Notes: generated by a model from the sequence alone, not told the origin. A stretch of DNA of 5,353 nt from Flavobacteriales bacterium (GCA_025455765.1 JALOLX010000247.1:1-5353); one strand, 5' to 3'. Positions 1-5,353 are shown, numbered from the stretch's first letter. Made by a program: numbers and translations.

Positions 1-273
1 ACCGGCATGCCCGCCGCGGCCCGGGCCTCTCACGGCTTCCGCGTCAAGCCCAACCCCACCCCCGGCCGCATCACCGTAGACCTGCCCGATCCCCTGCAAC
101 GCGACAGCTTCTACTCCGTCTTCGACGCCACCGGCCGCCTGCTCTACGAGCGGCCCCTCCCCCCCGGCACCACCACCACCGACATCGACCTCAGCCGCTT
201 CGGCACCGGCACCTACCTCCTACGCATCACTGATCCGGAAGGGCAGCGGAACGAACGGGTGGTGGTGGAGTGA
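1..273 (+). CDS. C-terminal end of a T9SS-secreted protein (5' part outside window)
   Basis: The frame is open from base 1 and stops with TGA at 271-273, so this is the last 90 codons of a longer gene; the ATG at base 7 is most likely internal. The visible part is almost wholly a type IX secretion (Por) C-terminal sorting domain. It contains KPNPTPGRITVDLP, then YSVFDATGRLLYERPL, then GTYLLRITDPEG and the end RNERVVVE. In known systems this beta-sandwich tail directs the protein, already in the periplasm, through the T9SS outer-membrane translocon, and is cleaved for anchoring or release. The passenger domain, and so the function, cannot be seen. From residue Ser36 of the visible part onward the protein is identical to the end of the gene at 418-1983, and the two genes are in tandem on the same strand. 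Sure about the domain, ignorant about the cargo. Confidence 0.88.
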   Translation, partial: TGMPAAARASHGFRVKPNPTPGRITVDLPDPLQRDSFYSVFDATGRLLYERPLPPGTTTTDIDLSRFGTGTYLLRITDPEGQRNERVVVE

Positions 274-278
274 GGGGG
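1..278 (+). repeat. T9SS tail cassette, copy A
   Basis: This is the upstream copy of a direct repeat whose partner lies exactly 1710 bp downstream. It aligns without gaps. The first 12 bases match, 13-40 are diverged, and 41-80 differ at one base (43). Positions 81-105 form a variable patch with 10 differences, and 106-278 differ at only six positions (177, 222, 231, 234, 252, 255), all synonymous third codon positions. Identity ends in the G run just after the stop codon. The left limit may lie outside the window. Confidence 0.93.
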
Positions 279-380
279 TGTTCCCAGGCTTTTGTTCTGT
301 ATCTTCGAGTGAATGAATGCGCACGGCATCCTTTCCCTTTCACCACTGGCCTCGGGGCGTATACGCTCTTCAGATCCGCC

Positions 381-410
381 TTGGAACAAAGGTATCCACC
401 CATAAATTCG
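381..410 (+). promoter_or_regulatory. candidate Bacteroidetes-type promoter of the 418 gene
   Basis: TTG at 381-383 and TAAATTCG at 403-410 are separated by 19 bases. The known Bacteroidetes housekeeping consensus is TTG (-33) and TAnnTTTG (-7) with a spacer near this length; the -7 box here has one mismatch (C for T). Transcription would start around 415-418, almost at the ATG, giving a very short or leaderless message. No Shine-Dalgarno is seen before that ATG, which is common in this phylum. The match is short and could be chance. The rest of the 274-417 gap shows nothing further that I can support. Confidence 0.35.
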
Positions 411-417
411 TACTCCA

Positions 418-1983
418 ATGAAACCCATCACATGGGCTCTCGCCGCTTTGGTCTGCAATCCTGTTATGAGCCAATCGACGTTCATGAAATACCACTATCC
501 TTATGGATTTTCTAATCGAACATCAATACGGCCCGACGGGTCTATCGTCAGTGTATCTGACCATGCTGATGGAGAGATCGCTGCACATATGTTGGAATGG
601 ACATCCTATGGCGATCTGATCTGTGAAAAGCGCATAGCATTCGGAGAATTAACGAATCAAGCAGATCACATAATTCTCAGTAATTCTGATCTTCTATTCA
701 TTGGTCGATACACACCTGATGGATGTTCTGATCCATTGTGCGATAAAACTGCGATCGGTAGAGCGTCTTCCTGTTCCTCGGATATTTCATGGAGCTGGTA
801 TGAGCCTGAGGGTGAAGAGTCTATCGGTGACGAGCCTGGCGCTTTTCGTGTACAGGAACGCAGTAATGGAACAATACTATTAGGCGGGTATCGCGTACTT
901 ATGCTCATCGACCAGAATGCTGAAGTCGTTTGGGCCCATCATTACAATAAAGGCATCGTAGAGTTCATTGACAGCTTCCCGAACGGAGACATTCTTCTGG
1001 GTGTTGATGTTACTGTGGGAGGTCCCGCTCTACCGCCTGAGAGCATCGGAGCCGGCTTGGTCCGAATGACAGCCGACGGCAATGTGATCTGGGCGCGCTC
1101 GTACTTCAGACCACGTGGTCGTATGCTGGCAGGTGCCGCACTAGCTGATGGTACCGTGATCGCCACTGGTCTGATCCCCACTCCAGGTGGCCTCGAAGAT
1201 GCTGGCCAACTGTTCGCCCTGCATGTGGATGGCAACGGTGAGGTACTCTGGTGTCGCGGATTTCAACCCAATGGGTGGTACGGTGAACGCATTGTAAATT
1301 TGATCAAGACCGCAGAGGACCAATTCGTGATCGGTGCCTCTCAGCAGGACGTCACCATCGGCAGCATGCTGTCGCTGATCAAATTCAACTTGGGCGGCGA
1401 TACGTTATGGACCCGCAACATCGGATCCCTGGGCCGCTACTATGAAATGCACGATCTGGAAAAAGCGCCCGATGGAGGCCTCGTAATGTCCGGAATATGC
1501 TGGCAAGTAGGTGGCTTCGTGATCAAAGCCGACTCCATGGGCCGTGTTTTCTGCGCTGAACACGAACGTAGCCTGCCCCCTACGCTAGTAGAGTTGTTCC
1601 CGGTAGATAGCTCGTTCACGCTCACCTACACCACCAACGTGGTACGTCACACCTTCAACGCAGCCGTGGCGCCCAACGGGTCGCTTGAGCTGATCGAGGG
1701 TTGTACGGTGACCGGCATGCCCAGTATCGAAGAACTCATCGGTCGGATGCGCATCAAGCCCAACCCCACCCCCGGCCGCATCACCGTAGAGCTGCCCACG
1801 CCCCTACTCCCTGAGAGCTTCTACTCCGTCTTCGACGCCACCGGCCGCCTGCTCTACGAGCGGCCCCTCCCCCCCGGCACCACCACTACCGACATCGACC
1901 TCAGCCGCTTCGGCACCGGCACCTACCTCCTGCGCATCACCGACCCGGAAGGGCAGCGGAATGAGCGGGTGGTGGTGGAGTGA
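418..1983 (+). CDS. secreted beta-propeller-like protein with T9SS C-terminal sorting domain
   Basis: The 521-residue product begins with a short Sec signal peptide (Lys2, then a hydrophobic stretch to about residue 17, plausible cleavage near VMS-QS). ATG 418 is preferred because an in-frame stop lies at 403-405 and the next Met would lose the signal. Residues about 55-385 carry repeated beta-strand units shaped like 'DxxGxVxWxRxx', with Trp61, 125, 172, 225, 278, 331 and Phe378 at matching places. Four of these are spaced exactly 53 residues apart. This suggests a PQQ/delta-60-like beta-propeller, perhaps seven-bladed. Residues about 445-521 are a T9SS (Por) sorting domain with KPNPTPGRITVELP and GTYLLRITDPEG. 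I infer an exported surface or extracellular protein, possibly for binding; no catalytic motif is visible. Base composition is AT-richer at the 5' end than in the tail. It converges on the acetyltransferase gene with 11 bp between stops. Confidence 0.9.
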   Translation: MKPITWALAALVCNPVMSQSTFMKYHYPYGFSNRTSIRPDGSIVSVSDHADGEIAAHMLEWTSYGDLICEKRIAFGELTNQADHIILSNSDLLFIGRYTPDGCSDPLCDKTAIGRASSCSSDISWSWYEPEGEESIGDEPGAFRVQERSNGTILLGGYRVLMLIDQNAEVVWAHHYNKGIVEFIDSFPNGDILLGVDVTVGGPALPPESIGAGLVRMTADGNVIWARSYFRPRGRMLAGAALADGTVIATGLIPTPGGLEDAGQLFALHVDGNGEVLWCRGFQPNGWYGERIVNLIKTAEDQFVIGASQQDVTIGSMLSLIKFNLGGDTLWTRNIGSLGRYYEMHDLEKAPDGGLVMSGICWQVGGFVIKADSMGRVFCAEHERSLPPTLVELFPVDSSFTLTYTTNVVRHTFNAAVAPNGSLELIEGCTVTGMPSIEELIGRMRIKPNPTPGRITVELPTPLLPESFYSVFDATGRLLYERPLPPGTTTTDIDLSRFGTGTYLLRITDPEGQRNERVVVE

Positions 1984-1988
1984 GGGGG
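1711..1988 (+). repeat. T9SS tail cassette, copy B
   Basis: This is the downstream partner of the repeat at 1-278. It encodes the sorting domain of the 418-1983 gene and runs through the stop codon into the G run (five of the six Gs are shared). The last 173 bases match copy A at 167 positions. The sequences on either side are unrelated in the two copies, so the shared unit is the tail-coding region itself and not a whole-gene duplication recognisable in this window. Confidence 0.93.
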
Positions 1989-2002
1989 GACGTATCACCC
2001 CC
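1984..2002. terminator. possible GC hairpin between convergent genes
   Basis: A run of Gs (1984-1989) and a run of five Cs (1998-2002) could pair as a 5-bp stem around an 8-base loop, placed between the convergent stops at 1981-1983 and 1995-1997. There is no T tract on either side, and the C run lies within the acetyltransferase coding end. A bidirectional terminator is plausible from position only. Confidence 0.22.
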
Positions 2003-2501
2003 GCCCGATCACCCTTCCCGGGTTGCCCACCACCACGCAGTTGGCGGGCACGTCCTTGAACACCACAGCACCGGCCCCCACGAGCACGTCGTTGCCGATG
2101 GTGATGGGGCCGATGATCACGGCGTTGGCACCGATGTCCACGCGGTCGCCGAAGATGGGGGCACGGCTGTAGGTGCCGTCCTTCAACCGCTTGTTGCCGA
2201 TGGTGGTGCTGTTCCGCACGGTGCAGTTGGCGCCGAAGATGGTACCATCATTAATGATGAGCGCCTGTCCGTGATCGATGCGGAAGCCGGGCCCCAGGCG
2301 CGTCTTCCACGGCAGTTCGATGCACAGGAACCACTCCACGGTGATGCGGTACCACACGAAATACCAGATGAAGAGCAGGAACACCACCTTGTTCTGCCGC
2401 AGCAGGTGAGCGATGCGGAAGAGCAGCATCACCAGCTTGCCCTTGGGGTTGGCCCGGTTGGCGCTCCAGTCCTGAAAGATGTTCCACACGCTGGCTGTCA
2501 T
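1995..2501 (-). CDS. WcaB-like hexapeptide-repeat O-acetyltransferase (serine acetyltransferase superfamily)
   Basis: The product is 168 residues. A short helical N-terminus holds a very hydrophobic stretch (about 38-61, rich in F, W, Y, L and I), likely membrane-associated. A left-handed beta-helix follows from about residue 66, with hexapeptides such as IFGANC, IGANAV, IGPITI, IGNDVL and VGAGAV, closing with VVGNPGRVIG. The Asp76-His77 pair in FRIDHG matches the catalytic His loop of CysE, and Glu62 falls where CysE has its catalytic Asp. The second active-site His of CysE (in DRHP) is replaced here (SRAP). Length and pattern resemble E. coli WcaB of colanic acid synthesis more than true CysE, so I infer acetylation of a sugar in an exopolysaccharide or its lipid-linked precursor at the inner membrane. 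The start overlaps the stop of the upstream glycosyltransferase (ATGA), implying translational coupling. Acceptor unknown. Confidence 0.87.
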   Translation of the reverse strand: MTASVWNIFQDWSANRANPKGKLVMLLFRIAHLLRQNKVVFLLFIWYFVWYRITVEWFLCIELPWKTRLGPGFRIDHGQALIINDGTIFGANCTVRNSTTIGNKRLKDGTYSRAPIFGDRVDIGANAVIIGPITIGNDVLVGAGAVVFKDVPANCVVVGNPGRVIGRG

Positions 2502-3346
2502 CGTCTGCCGCTGGTCAAAGGTGCCACGAATTGATTGAACTGCAGCTTCAGGAATTGCGGCACGTACAGCGCGGTGCGGGTGAGCTGGCCGATGAAGGTG
2601 CCCAAGGCGCCCAGGCCCAGGTCATGGCTTACGCGGCGGCCCTCGCTGAGCACCCGCTTCAACGGGATGGTCATGCTGGCCCCGCCTGCCGTGAAATTGG
2701 CGAGCACCACGGGCAGGTAGAGGAACTGGCGCGGATCGTGCAGCCAGGCCGCGAGGGTCCACTTGTGATCGCCGCTTACGCGCAGGGTGGCATCGAAGGG
2801 CCGGCCCTGGTAGTAGCTGCGGCGCACGAAGAAGGTGGGATGGTTGAGCACCATTTCCCAATACTTCAGCAGAAAGCCGCTCTGCCGGGCATGCTTCACC
2901 TTGCGGTGGCCGTTGGGGTAATGGATCCAGATGTCGCCGTGTACGATGTTGATGGACGCGCGGTCCTTCACGGCCTCCACCACGCGGGCCACGGTGTCGG
3001 GTTCGTACCAGTCGTCGGCATTGATCAGCGCCACCCATTGACCAGTGGCCAGCGCCACGCCCTTGTTCATGGCATCGTAGATCCCCTTGTCGCGCTCGCT
3101 CACCCACAGGTCCAGGCGGTCGTCGTAGCGGCGGATCAGGTCGAGGGTGCCATCGTTGCTTCCGCCGTCCACCAGGATGTACTCGATGTTGGGGTAGGTC
3201 TGCCCCAGCACGCTCTGGATGGTGCGTTCGAGGGTGGCGGCCCCGTTGTATACCACGGTGATGATGCTCACCAGCGGCTGGTCCGGTCGATCGGTGCGAT
3301 GGAGGCCCTGTTCACGGCGTCCTCCGCGTAGCTGTGATGCACTCAT
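2498..3346 (-). CDS. family 2 glycosyltransferase (GT-A fold), WcaE-like
   Basis: The product is 282 residues, normal for a single-domain GT2 enzyme. In order: VSIITVVYNG (26-35), the first Rossmann-like strand of the nucleotide-sugar site; VDGGSNDGT (59-67); ERDKGIYDAMNKG (84-96); NADDWY (109-114), the DxD-like metal and sugar-phosphate motif; NHPTFFVRR (168-176); and SGDHKW (191-196), where the Asp is a candidate catalytic base. No membrane span is evident, so it probably works on the cytoplasmic face of the inner membrane, adding a sugar to a lipid-linked glycan. The order of motifs recalls E. coli WcaE; donor and acceptor cannot be told. ATG 3346 is chosen over an in-frame TTG at 3361, which adds only five residues. 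The stop overlaps the next gene by ATGA, so the two form an operon. It is divergent from the sigma factor gene. Confidence 0.9.
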   Translation of the reverse strand: MSASQLRGGRREQGLHRTDRPDQPLVSIITVVYNGAATLERTIQSVLGQTYPNIEYILVDGGSNDGTLDLIRRYDDRLDLWVSERDKGIYDAMNKGVALATGQWVALINADDWYEPDTVARVVEAVKDRASINIVHGDIWIHYPNGHRKVKHARQSGFLLKYWEMVLNHPTFFVRRSYYQGRPFDATLRVSGDHKWTLAAWLHDPRQFLYLPVVLANFTAGGASMTIPLKRVLSEGRRVSHDLGLGALGTFIGQLTRTALYVPQFLKLQFNQFVAPLTSGRR

Positions 3347-3488
3347 GATGGCGGTCTGCAAGGGCCGTTATACGGTGGTCGGCTGGGAAAGGATAGCCTT
3401 GGCCACGCACAAAGGAACGAAGCGGCCGGGGTCGCTGTAACTTTCCCTCGATGAGCCCGTCCTACCCCTGGACAGCGGACCCTCGCCG
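3347..3488. promoter_or_regulatory. divergent intergenic region between the glycosyltransferase and sigma operons
   Basis: These 142 bp must carry the start signals for both directions unless the genes are read from elsewhere. TAACTTTC at 3438-3445 (+ strand) fits a Bacteroidetes -7 box (TAnnTTTG) with one mismatch, but no TTG lies about 19 bases upstream. That would be expected if transcription needs an alternative sigma factor, and equally if the match is chance. An 11-base inverted repeat, CCGTTATACGG (3365-3375), could be an operator. On the minus strand no convincing promoter pair is seen. Confidence 0.3.
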
Positions 3489-3492
3489 ATGA
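3451..3492 (+). CDS. possible 13-codon leader ORF overlapping the sigma factor start
   Basis: ATG 3451 opens a 13-codon frame (MSPSYPWTADPRR) whose TGA (3490-3492) overlaps the sigma factor ATG (3489-3491) as ATGA, the same coupling layout used twice elsewhere in this window. It starts six bases after the TAACTTTC box. It is too short for its composition to be informative, so it may well be chance. Confidence 0.2.
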   Translation: MSPSYPWTADPRR

Positions 3493-3974
3493 CCGCCAAC
3501 GACTACAACCACGCTGTGGACCAGCATGCCGACGGCCTGTACCGGTTCGCCCTGAAGCATCTGCGCGATGTGGACCGGGCGAAGGACGTGGTGCAGGAGA
3601 GCTTCGCGCGGCTGTGGGCCAAGGTGGACCAGGTGGAGGCGGCCAAGGCCAAGAGCTACCTGTTCACCACGGCGCACCACGTGATGGTGGATGAAGTGCG
3701 CAAGGATGGCCGCAGCACCCGCATGGAAGAGCACCACACCCGCCTGCAGCACACCAGCCAGCAGCCGCCCGACCTGAAGGAGGTGCTGGACGCTGCCCTG
3801 GCCACCCTGCCCGCCATCCAGCGCAGTGTGGTGCTGCTGCGCGATCTGGAGGGCTACAGCTACGAAGAGATCGCCGAGCTCACCGGCCTGAACCTGGCGC
3901 AGGTGAAGGTGTACATCTATCGCGGACGCACGGCGTTGAAGGACCACATCGGCCAACTGGACCTGGTAGTGTGA
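3489..3974 (+). CDS. RNA polymerase ECF-type sigma-70 factor
   Basis: The product is 161 residues, the usual size of an extracytoplasmic-function sigma factor, with only regions 2 and 4. Region 2 lies at about 8-75, with DVVQESFARLW (33-43) as the core-polymerase-binding part and KSYLFTTAHHVMVDEVRK (55-72) for -10 recognition and melting. After a short linker, region 4 covers about 100-155: LATLPAIQRSVVLLRDLEGYS, then the helix-turn-helix YEEIAELTGLNLAQVKVYIY, and RGRTALK, which would read the -35 element. It directs polymerase to a stress or envelope regulon that cannot be identified here. ATG 3489 gives a complete region 2 and no longer in-frame start is apparent. The stop overlaps the next gene's GTG by four bases, so the putative anti-sigma factor is made in step with it. 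Autoregulation is usual for such pairs but not shown here. Confidence 0.93.
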   Translation: MTANDYNHAVDQHADGLYRFALKHLRDVDRAKDVVQESFARLWAKVDQVEAAKAKSYLFTTAHHVMVDEVRKDGRSTRMEEHHTRLQHTSQQPPDLKEVLDAALATLPAIQRSVVLLRDLEGYSYEEIAELTGLNLAQVKVYIYRGRTALKDHIGQLDLVV

Positions 3975-5347
3975 AGGAGCGCATCGACCATAGCAATTAC
4001 GAAGCCTGGCTGCTGGACCGGCTGGAGGGGCGCCTGAGCGATGCGCAGGAGCGTGCCCTTACCGCGTTCCTTGCCCTGCACCCTGAGCTGGATCCCGATG
4101 GTGAGGAGCTACCGTCGGTGGCGCGTGGTAACGCGGGTCTGCTGAACGATGAACGTACTTCGCTGAAGCGCCACCTACCCCCCCAGGGCCTGCCCACGCG
4201 AGCCACCTTGGATGACTTCCTGATCGCGCGTGGTGAAGGGGACCTGAACGAGGAGCAGGAACGAGCCGTGCAGGTCTTGTTGAACGAGCTGCCCGATGGT
4301 GAGCGGCGCGCCCGCGTGTTCGCTGCGGCCCGGATCACGGCCGACACGGTGCGGTATGAAGATCATGGTACACTCGTGCGTGCCTTGCCGCCCGTGGGCC
4401 TACCCACCGCACAGACCCTCGGCGACTTCCTGATCGCGCAGCATGAAGGTGACCTGGATGCCACACAGCGCAACGCCTTGGAACAGCTGCTCGCCACCGA
4501 TGCCAGCGCTCGGCGGGAGCAAGCTCTGATCATCCGGGCCCGCATCCCCGCAACACCCGTGGTGTATCCGCACAAGTCCGCATTGAAGCGCGGTGCGGTG
4601 GTGATCCCGCTGTTCGCACGCACATCTGTACGGTGGGCTGCAGCGGCCTCCATCGCTGTGCTCCTGGGCCTTGGCCTGTGGGCGTTGCAGGGCGCGGGCA
4701 CCGCAGAGAACGAACAACAGCTGGCCAAGGTGGAGGCCCCTACGGCCAAAGGCACCAGCGAAGGCAATGCGGTCATTGCTCAGCAGACACTCCCTTCAAC
4801 CACCGAAGCAGCTGGCATCACCACGAACAGCGCACCACAGCCCGTGGCGGATCCTACGCAACGGGTACCCCGCGGCACAGCGGTCACCTCCGCTACGCCC
4901 GGAGCGGAACTGGTCGCCACGCGCGATGATGTGGAACCACCGTTGGAACCGCAGCAGGAGCCGACGCCGCAGGAAGCACCGGTACCCGTCGTATACGACG
5001 CACCTGAGCCGACCTATGCCGACGCGCAGACACCGGAGAACGCACCCACAGAGGCACCCTCCTCGAACGCAGGATCGGCGATGGCAGCTGTGGGAGCCAC
5101 GGCCTCGGCCGAAGCGGTGACGGTGCGCGGTCTGTTGACGCGGGCTTTCCGGCGAACGGTGTTGGAGCAACCTGATGCCGGGGCCGAGCCCTTGAGCGGC
5201 GACGATGCCCTGGCCGCAGTGGATGCGGGCTTGCGTGCGGTGGCGGGTGAGCGCGCAGGTCTGCGTACCGAGCGGAACACCGATGGCGGCCAGCGGCGGT
5301 TCGATCTGCGGCTGGGCAGCGGCTTCAGCATCAGCGGCACGCGTTGA
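3971..5347 (+). CDS. putative membrane-anchored anti-sigma factor with three 70-residue repeats
   Basis: The product is 458 residues from a GTG start that forms a GTGA overlap with the sigma gene. No in-frame ATG occurs until residue 371, so GTG is the only sensible start. Residues 11-80, 81-150 and 151-about 212 are three tandem copies of one domain: 'DFLIAxxEGDLxxxQxxAL' followed by a charged stretch and a 'LKRxLPPxGLPTxxTL' end. The third copy keeps only the first part. A single membrane span follows (about 222-239, AAAASIAVLLGLGLW), with positive residues before it, so the repeats should be cytoplasmic. Residues about 245-385 are a Pro/Ala/Thr/Glu-rich, probably disordered periplasmic stretch. 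The tail has an amphipathic region (385-432) and ends FDLRLGSGFSISGTR. Gene order and topology indicate an anti-sigma factor holding the ECF factor at the membrane. No zinc-finger HxxxCxxC motif is visible, so this is inference from context. Confidence 0.72.
   Translation: MKERIDHSNYEAWLLDRLEGRLSDAQERALTAFLALHPELDPDGEELPSVARGNAGLLNDERTSLKRHLPPQGLPTRATLDDFLIARGEGDLNEEQERAVQVLLNELPDGERRARVFAAARITADTVRYEDHGTLVRALPPVGLPTAQTLGDFLIAQHEGDLDATQRNALEQLLATDASARREQALIIRARIPATPVVYPHKSALKRGAVVIPLFARTSVRWAAAASIAVLLGLGLWALQGAGTAENEQQLAKVEAPTAKGTSEGNAVIAQQTLPSTTEAAGITTNSAPQPVADPTQRVPRGTAVTSATPGAELVATRDDVEPPLEPQQEPTPQEAPVPVVYDAPEPTYADAQTPENAPTEAPSSNAGSAMAAVGATASAEAVTVRGLLTRAFRRTVLEQPDAGAEPLSGDDALAAVDAGLRAVAGERAGLRTERNTDGGQRRFDLRLGSGFSISGTR
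4001..4606 (+). repeat. tandem repeat encoding the 70-residue cytoplasmic units
   Basis: There are three in-frame units of 210 nt: 4001-4210, 4211-4420 and 4421 to about 4606 (incomplete). The Glu-Gly pair recurs at residues 19-20, 89-90 and 159-160. LPPQGLPT (69-76) and LPPVGLPT (139-146) are also exactly 70 apart. The DNA has diverged well beyond recent duplication, but GACTTCCTGATCGCGC is kept at the start of units 2 and 3. Confidence 0.85.
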
Positions 5348-5353
5348 CCGAAC

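Noticed and set aside
270..515. 81-codon open frame (GTG start) spanning the 274-417 gap
   Set aside because: It overlaps the signal-peptide region of the 418 gene in another frame, has no domain or secretion signal, and covers the likely promoter.
1..1988. Direct repeats as ends of a mobile element
   Set aside because: The repeats are coding tails in frame with their genes, no transposase or integrase lies between them, and no target-site duplication is seen.
1995..2501. Annotation as CysE (cysteine synthesis)
   Set aside because: The second active-site His is missing, the protein is far shorter than CysE, and the neighbour is a polysaccharide glycosyltransferase.
1980..2534. 184-codon open frame on the + strand opposite the acetyltransferase
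   Set aside because: Its low-complexity His/Val/Gly/Asp-rich translation mirrors the hexapeptide repeats on the other strand, and it shows no domain.
2531..3331. 266-codon open frame on the + strand opposite the glycosyltransferase
   Set aside because: It is a GC-driven shadow: no recognisable domain, His/Val/Ala/Gly-rich composition, and it lies wholly antisense to a gene with clear GT2 motifs.
3347..3361. TTG start of the glycosyltransferase at 3361
   Set aside because: It adds just five residues ahead of an ATG, with no better ribosome-binding sequence; ATG at 3346 is simpler.
3462..3956. 164-codon open frame on the - strand opposite the sigma factor
   Set aside because: It is antisense to a clear ECF sigma gene and its composition is that of a shadow frame.
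3974..3979. AAGGAG as a Shine-Dalgarno near the anti-sigma start
   Set aside because: It lies inside the reading frame right after the GTG, and no usable start codon follows at the right distance.
1..5353. CRISPR array, tRNA or rRNA genes
   Set aside because: No regularly spaced short repeats and no tRNA or rRNA signature were found on reading either strand.

Overview
The window looks like a piece of a GC-rich Bacteroidetes genome, probably of the Flavobacteriales type. The evidence is two genes ending in a type IX secretion (Por) C-terminal sorting domain, start codons without a clear Shine-Dalgarno, a candidate promoter of the Bacteroidetes TTG / TAnnTTTG kind, and an ECF sigma factor followed by a membrane-anchored protein of a repeat type I associate with this phylum. 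These are judgements from motif recognition; no search was run.

Layout. Positions 1-273 hold the 3' end of a secreted-protein gene that begins outside the window. A 144-bp gap with a candidate promoter leads to a complete secreted-protein gene (418-1983, + strand): signal peptide, beta-propeller-like repeats, T9SS sorting domain. The last ~278 bp of both genes are copies of one another. Convergent to this, on the minus strand, lies a two-gene unit: a WcaE-like family 2 glycosyltransferase (3346-2498) overlapping by ATGA a WcaB-like hexapeptide O-acetyltransferase (2501-1995). Both are typical of capsule or exopolysaccharide synthesis. A 142-bp divergent intergenic region separates this unit from a + strand operon: an ECF sigma factor (3489-3974) overlapping by GTGA a single-pass membrane protein (3971-5347), which I read as its anti-sigma factor. 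That gene ends 6 bases before the window does.

How the parts fit. The sigma/anti-sigma pair is a plausible envelope-sensing switch. The glycosyltransferase and acetyltransferase would build and decorate a surface polysaccharide. The T9SS proteins are cargo exported to the cell surface or medium. Nothing in the window proves that the sigma factor controls either neighbour.

The most striking structures are: the near-identical 3' cassette with only synonymous changes over its last 173 bases; an exact 53-residue tryptophan periodicity in the propeller; an exact 70-residue repeat in the cytoplasmic half of the putative anti-sigma factor; and a jump from about 43% to 69% GC within one reading frame.
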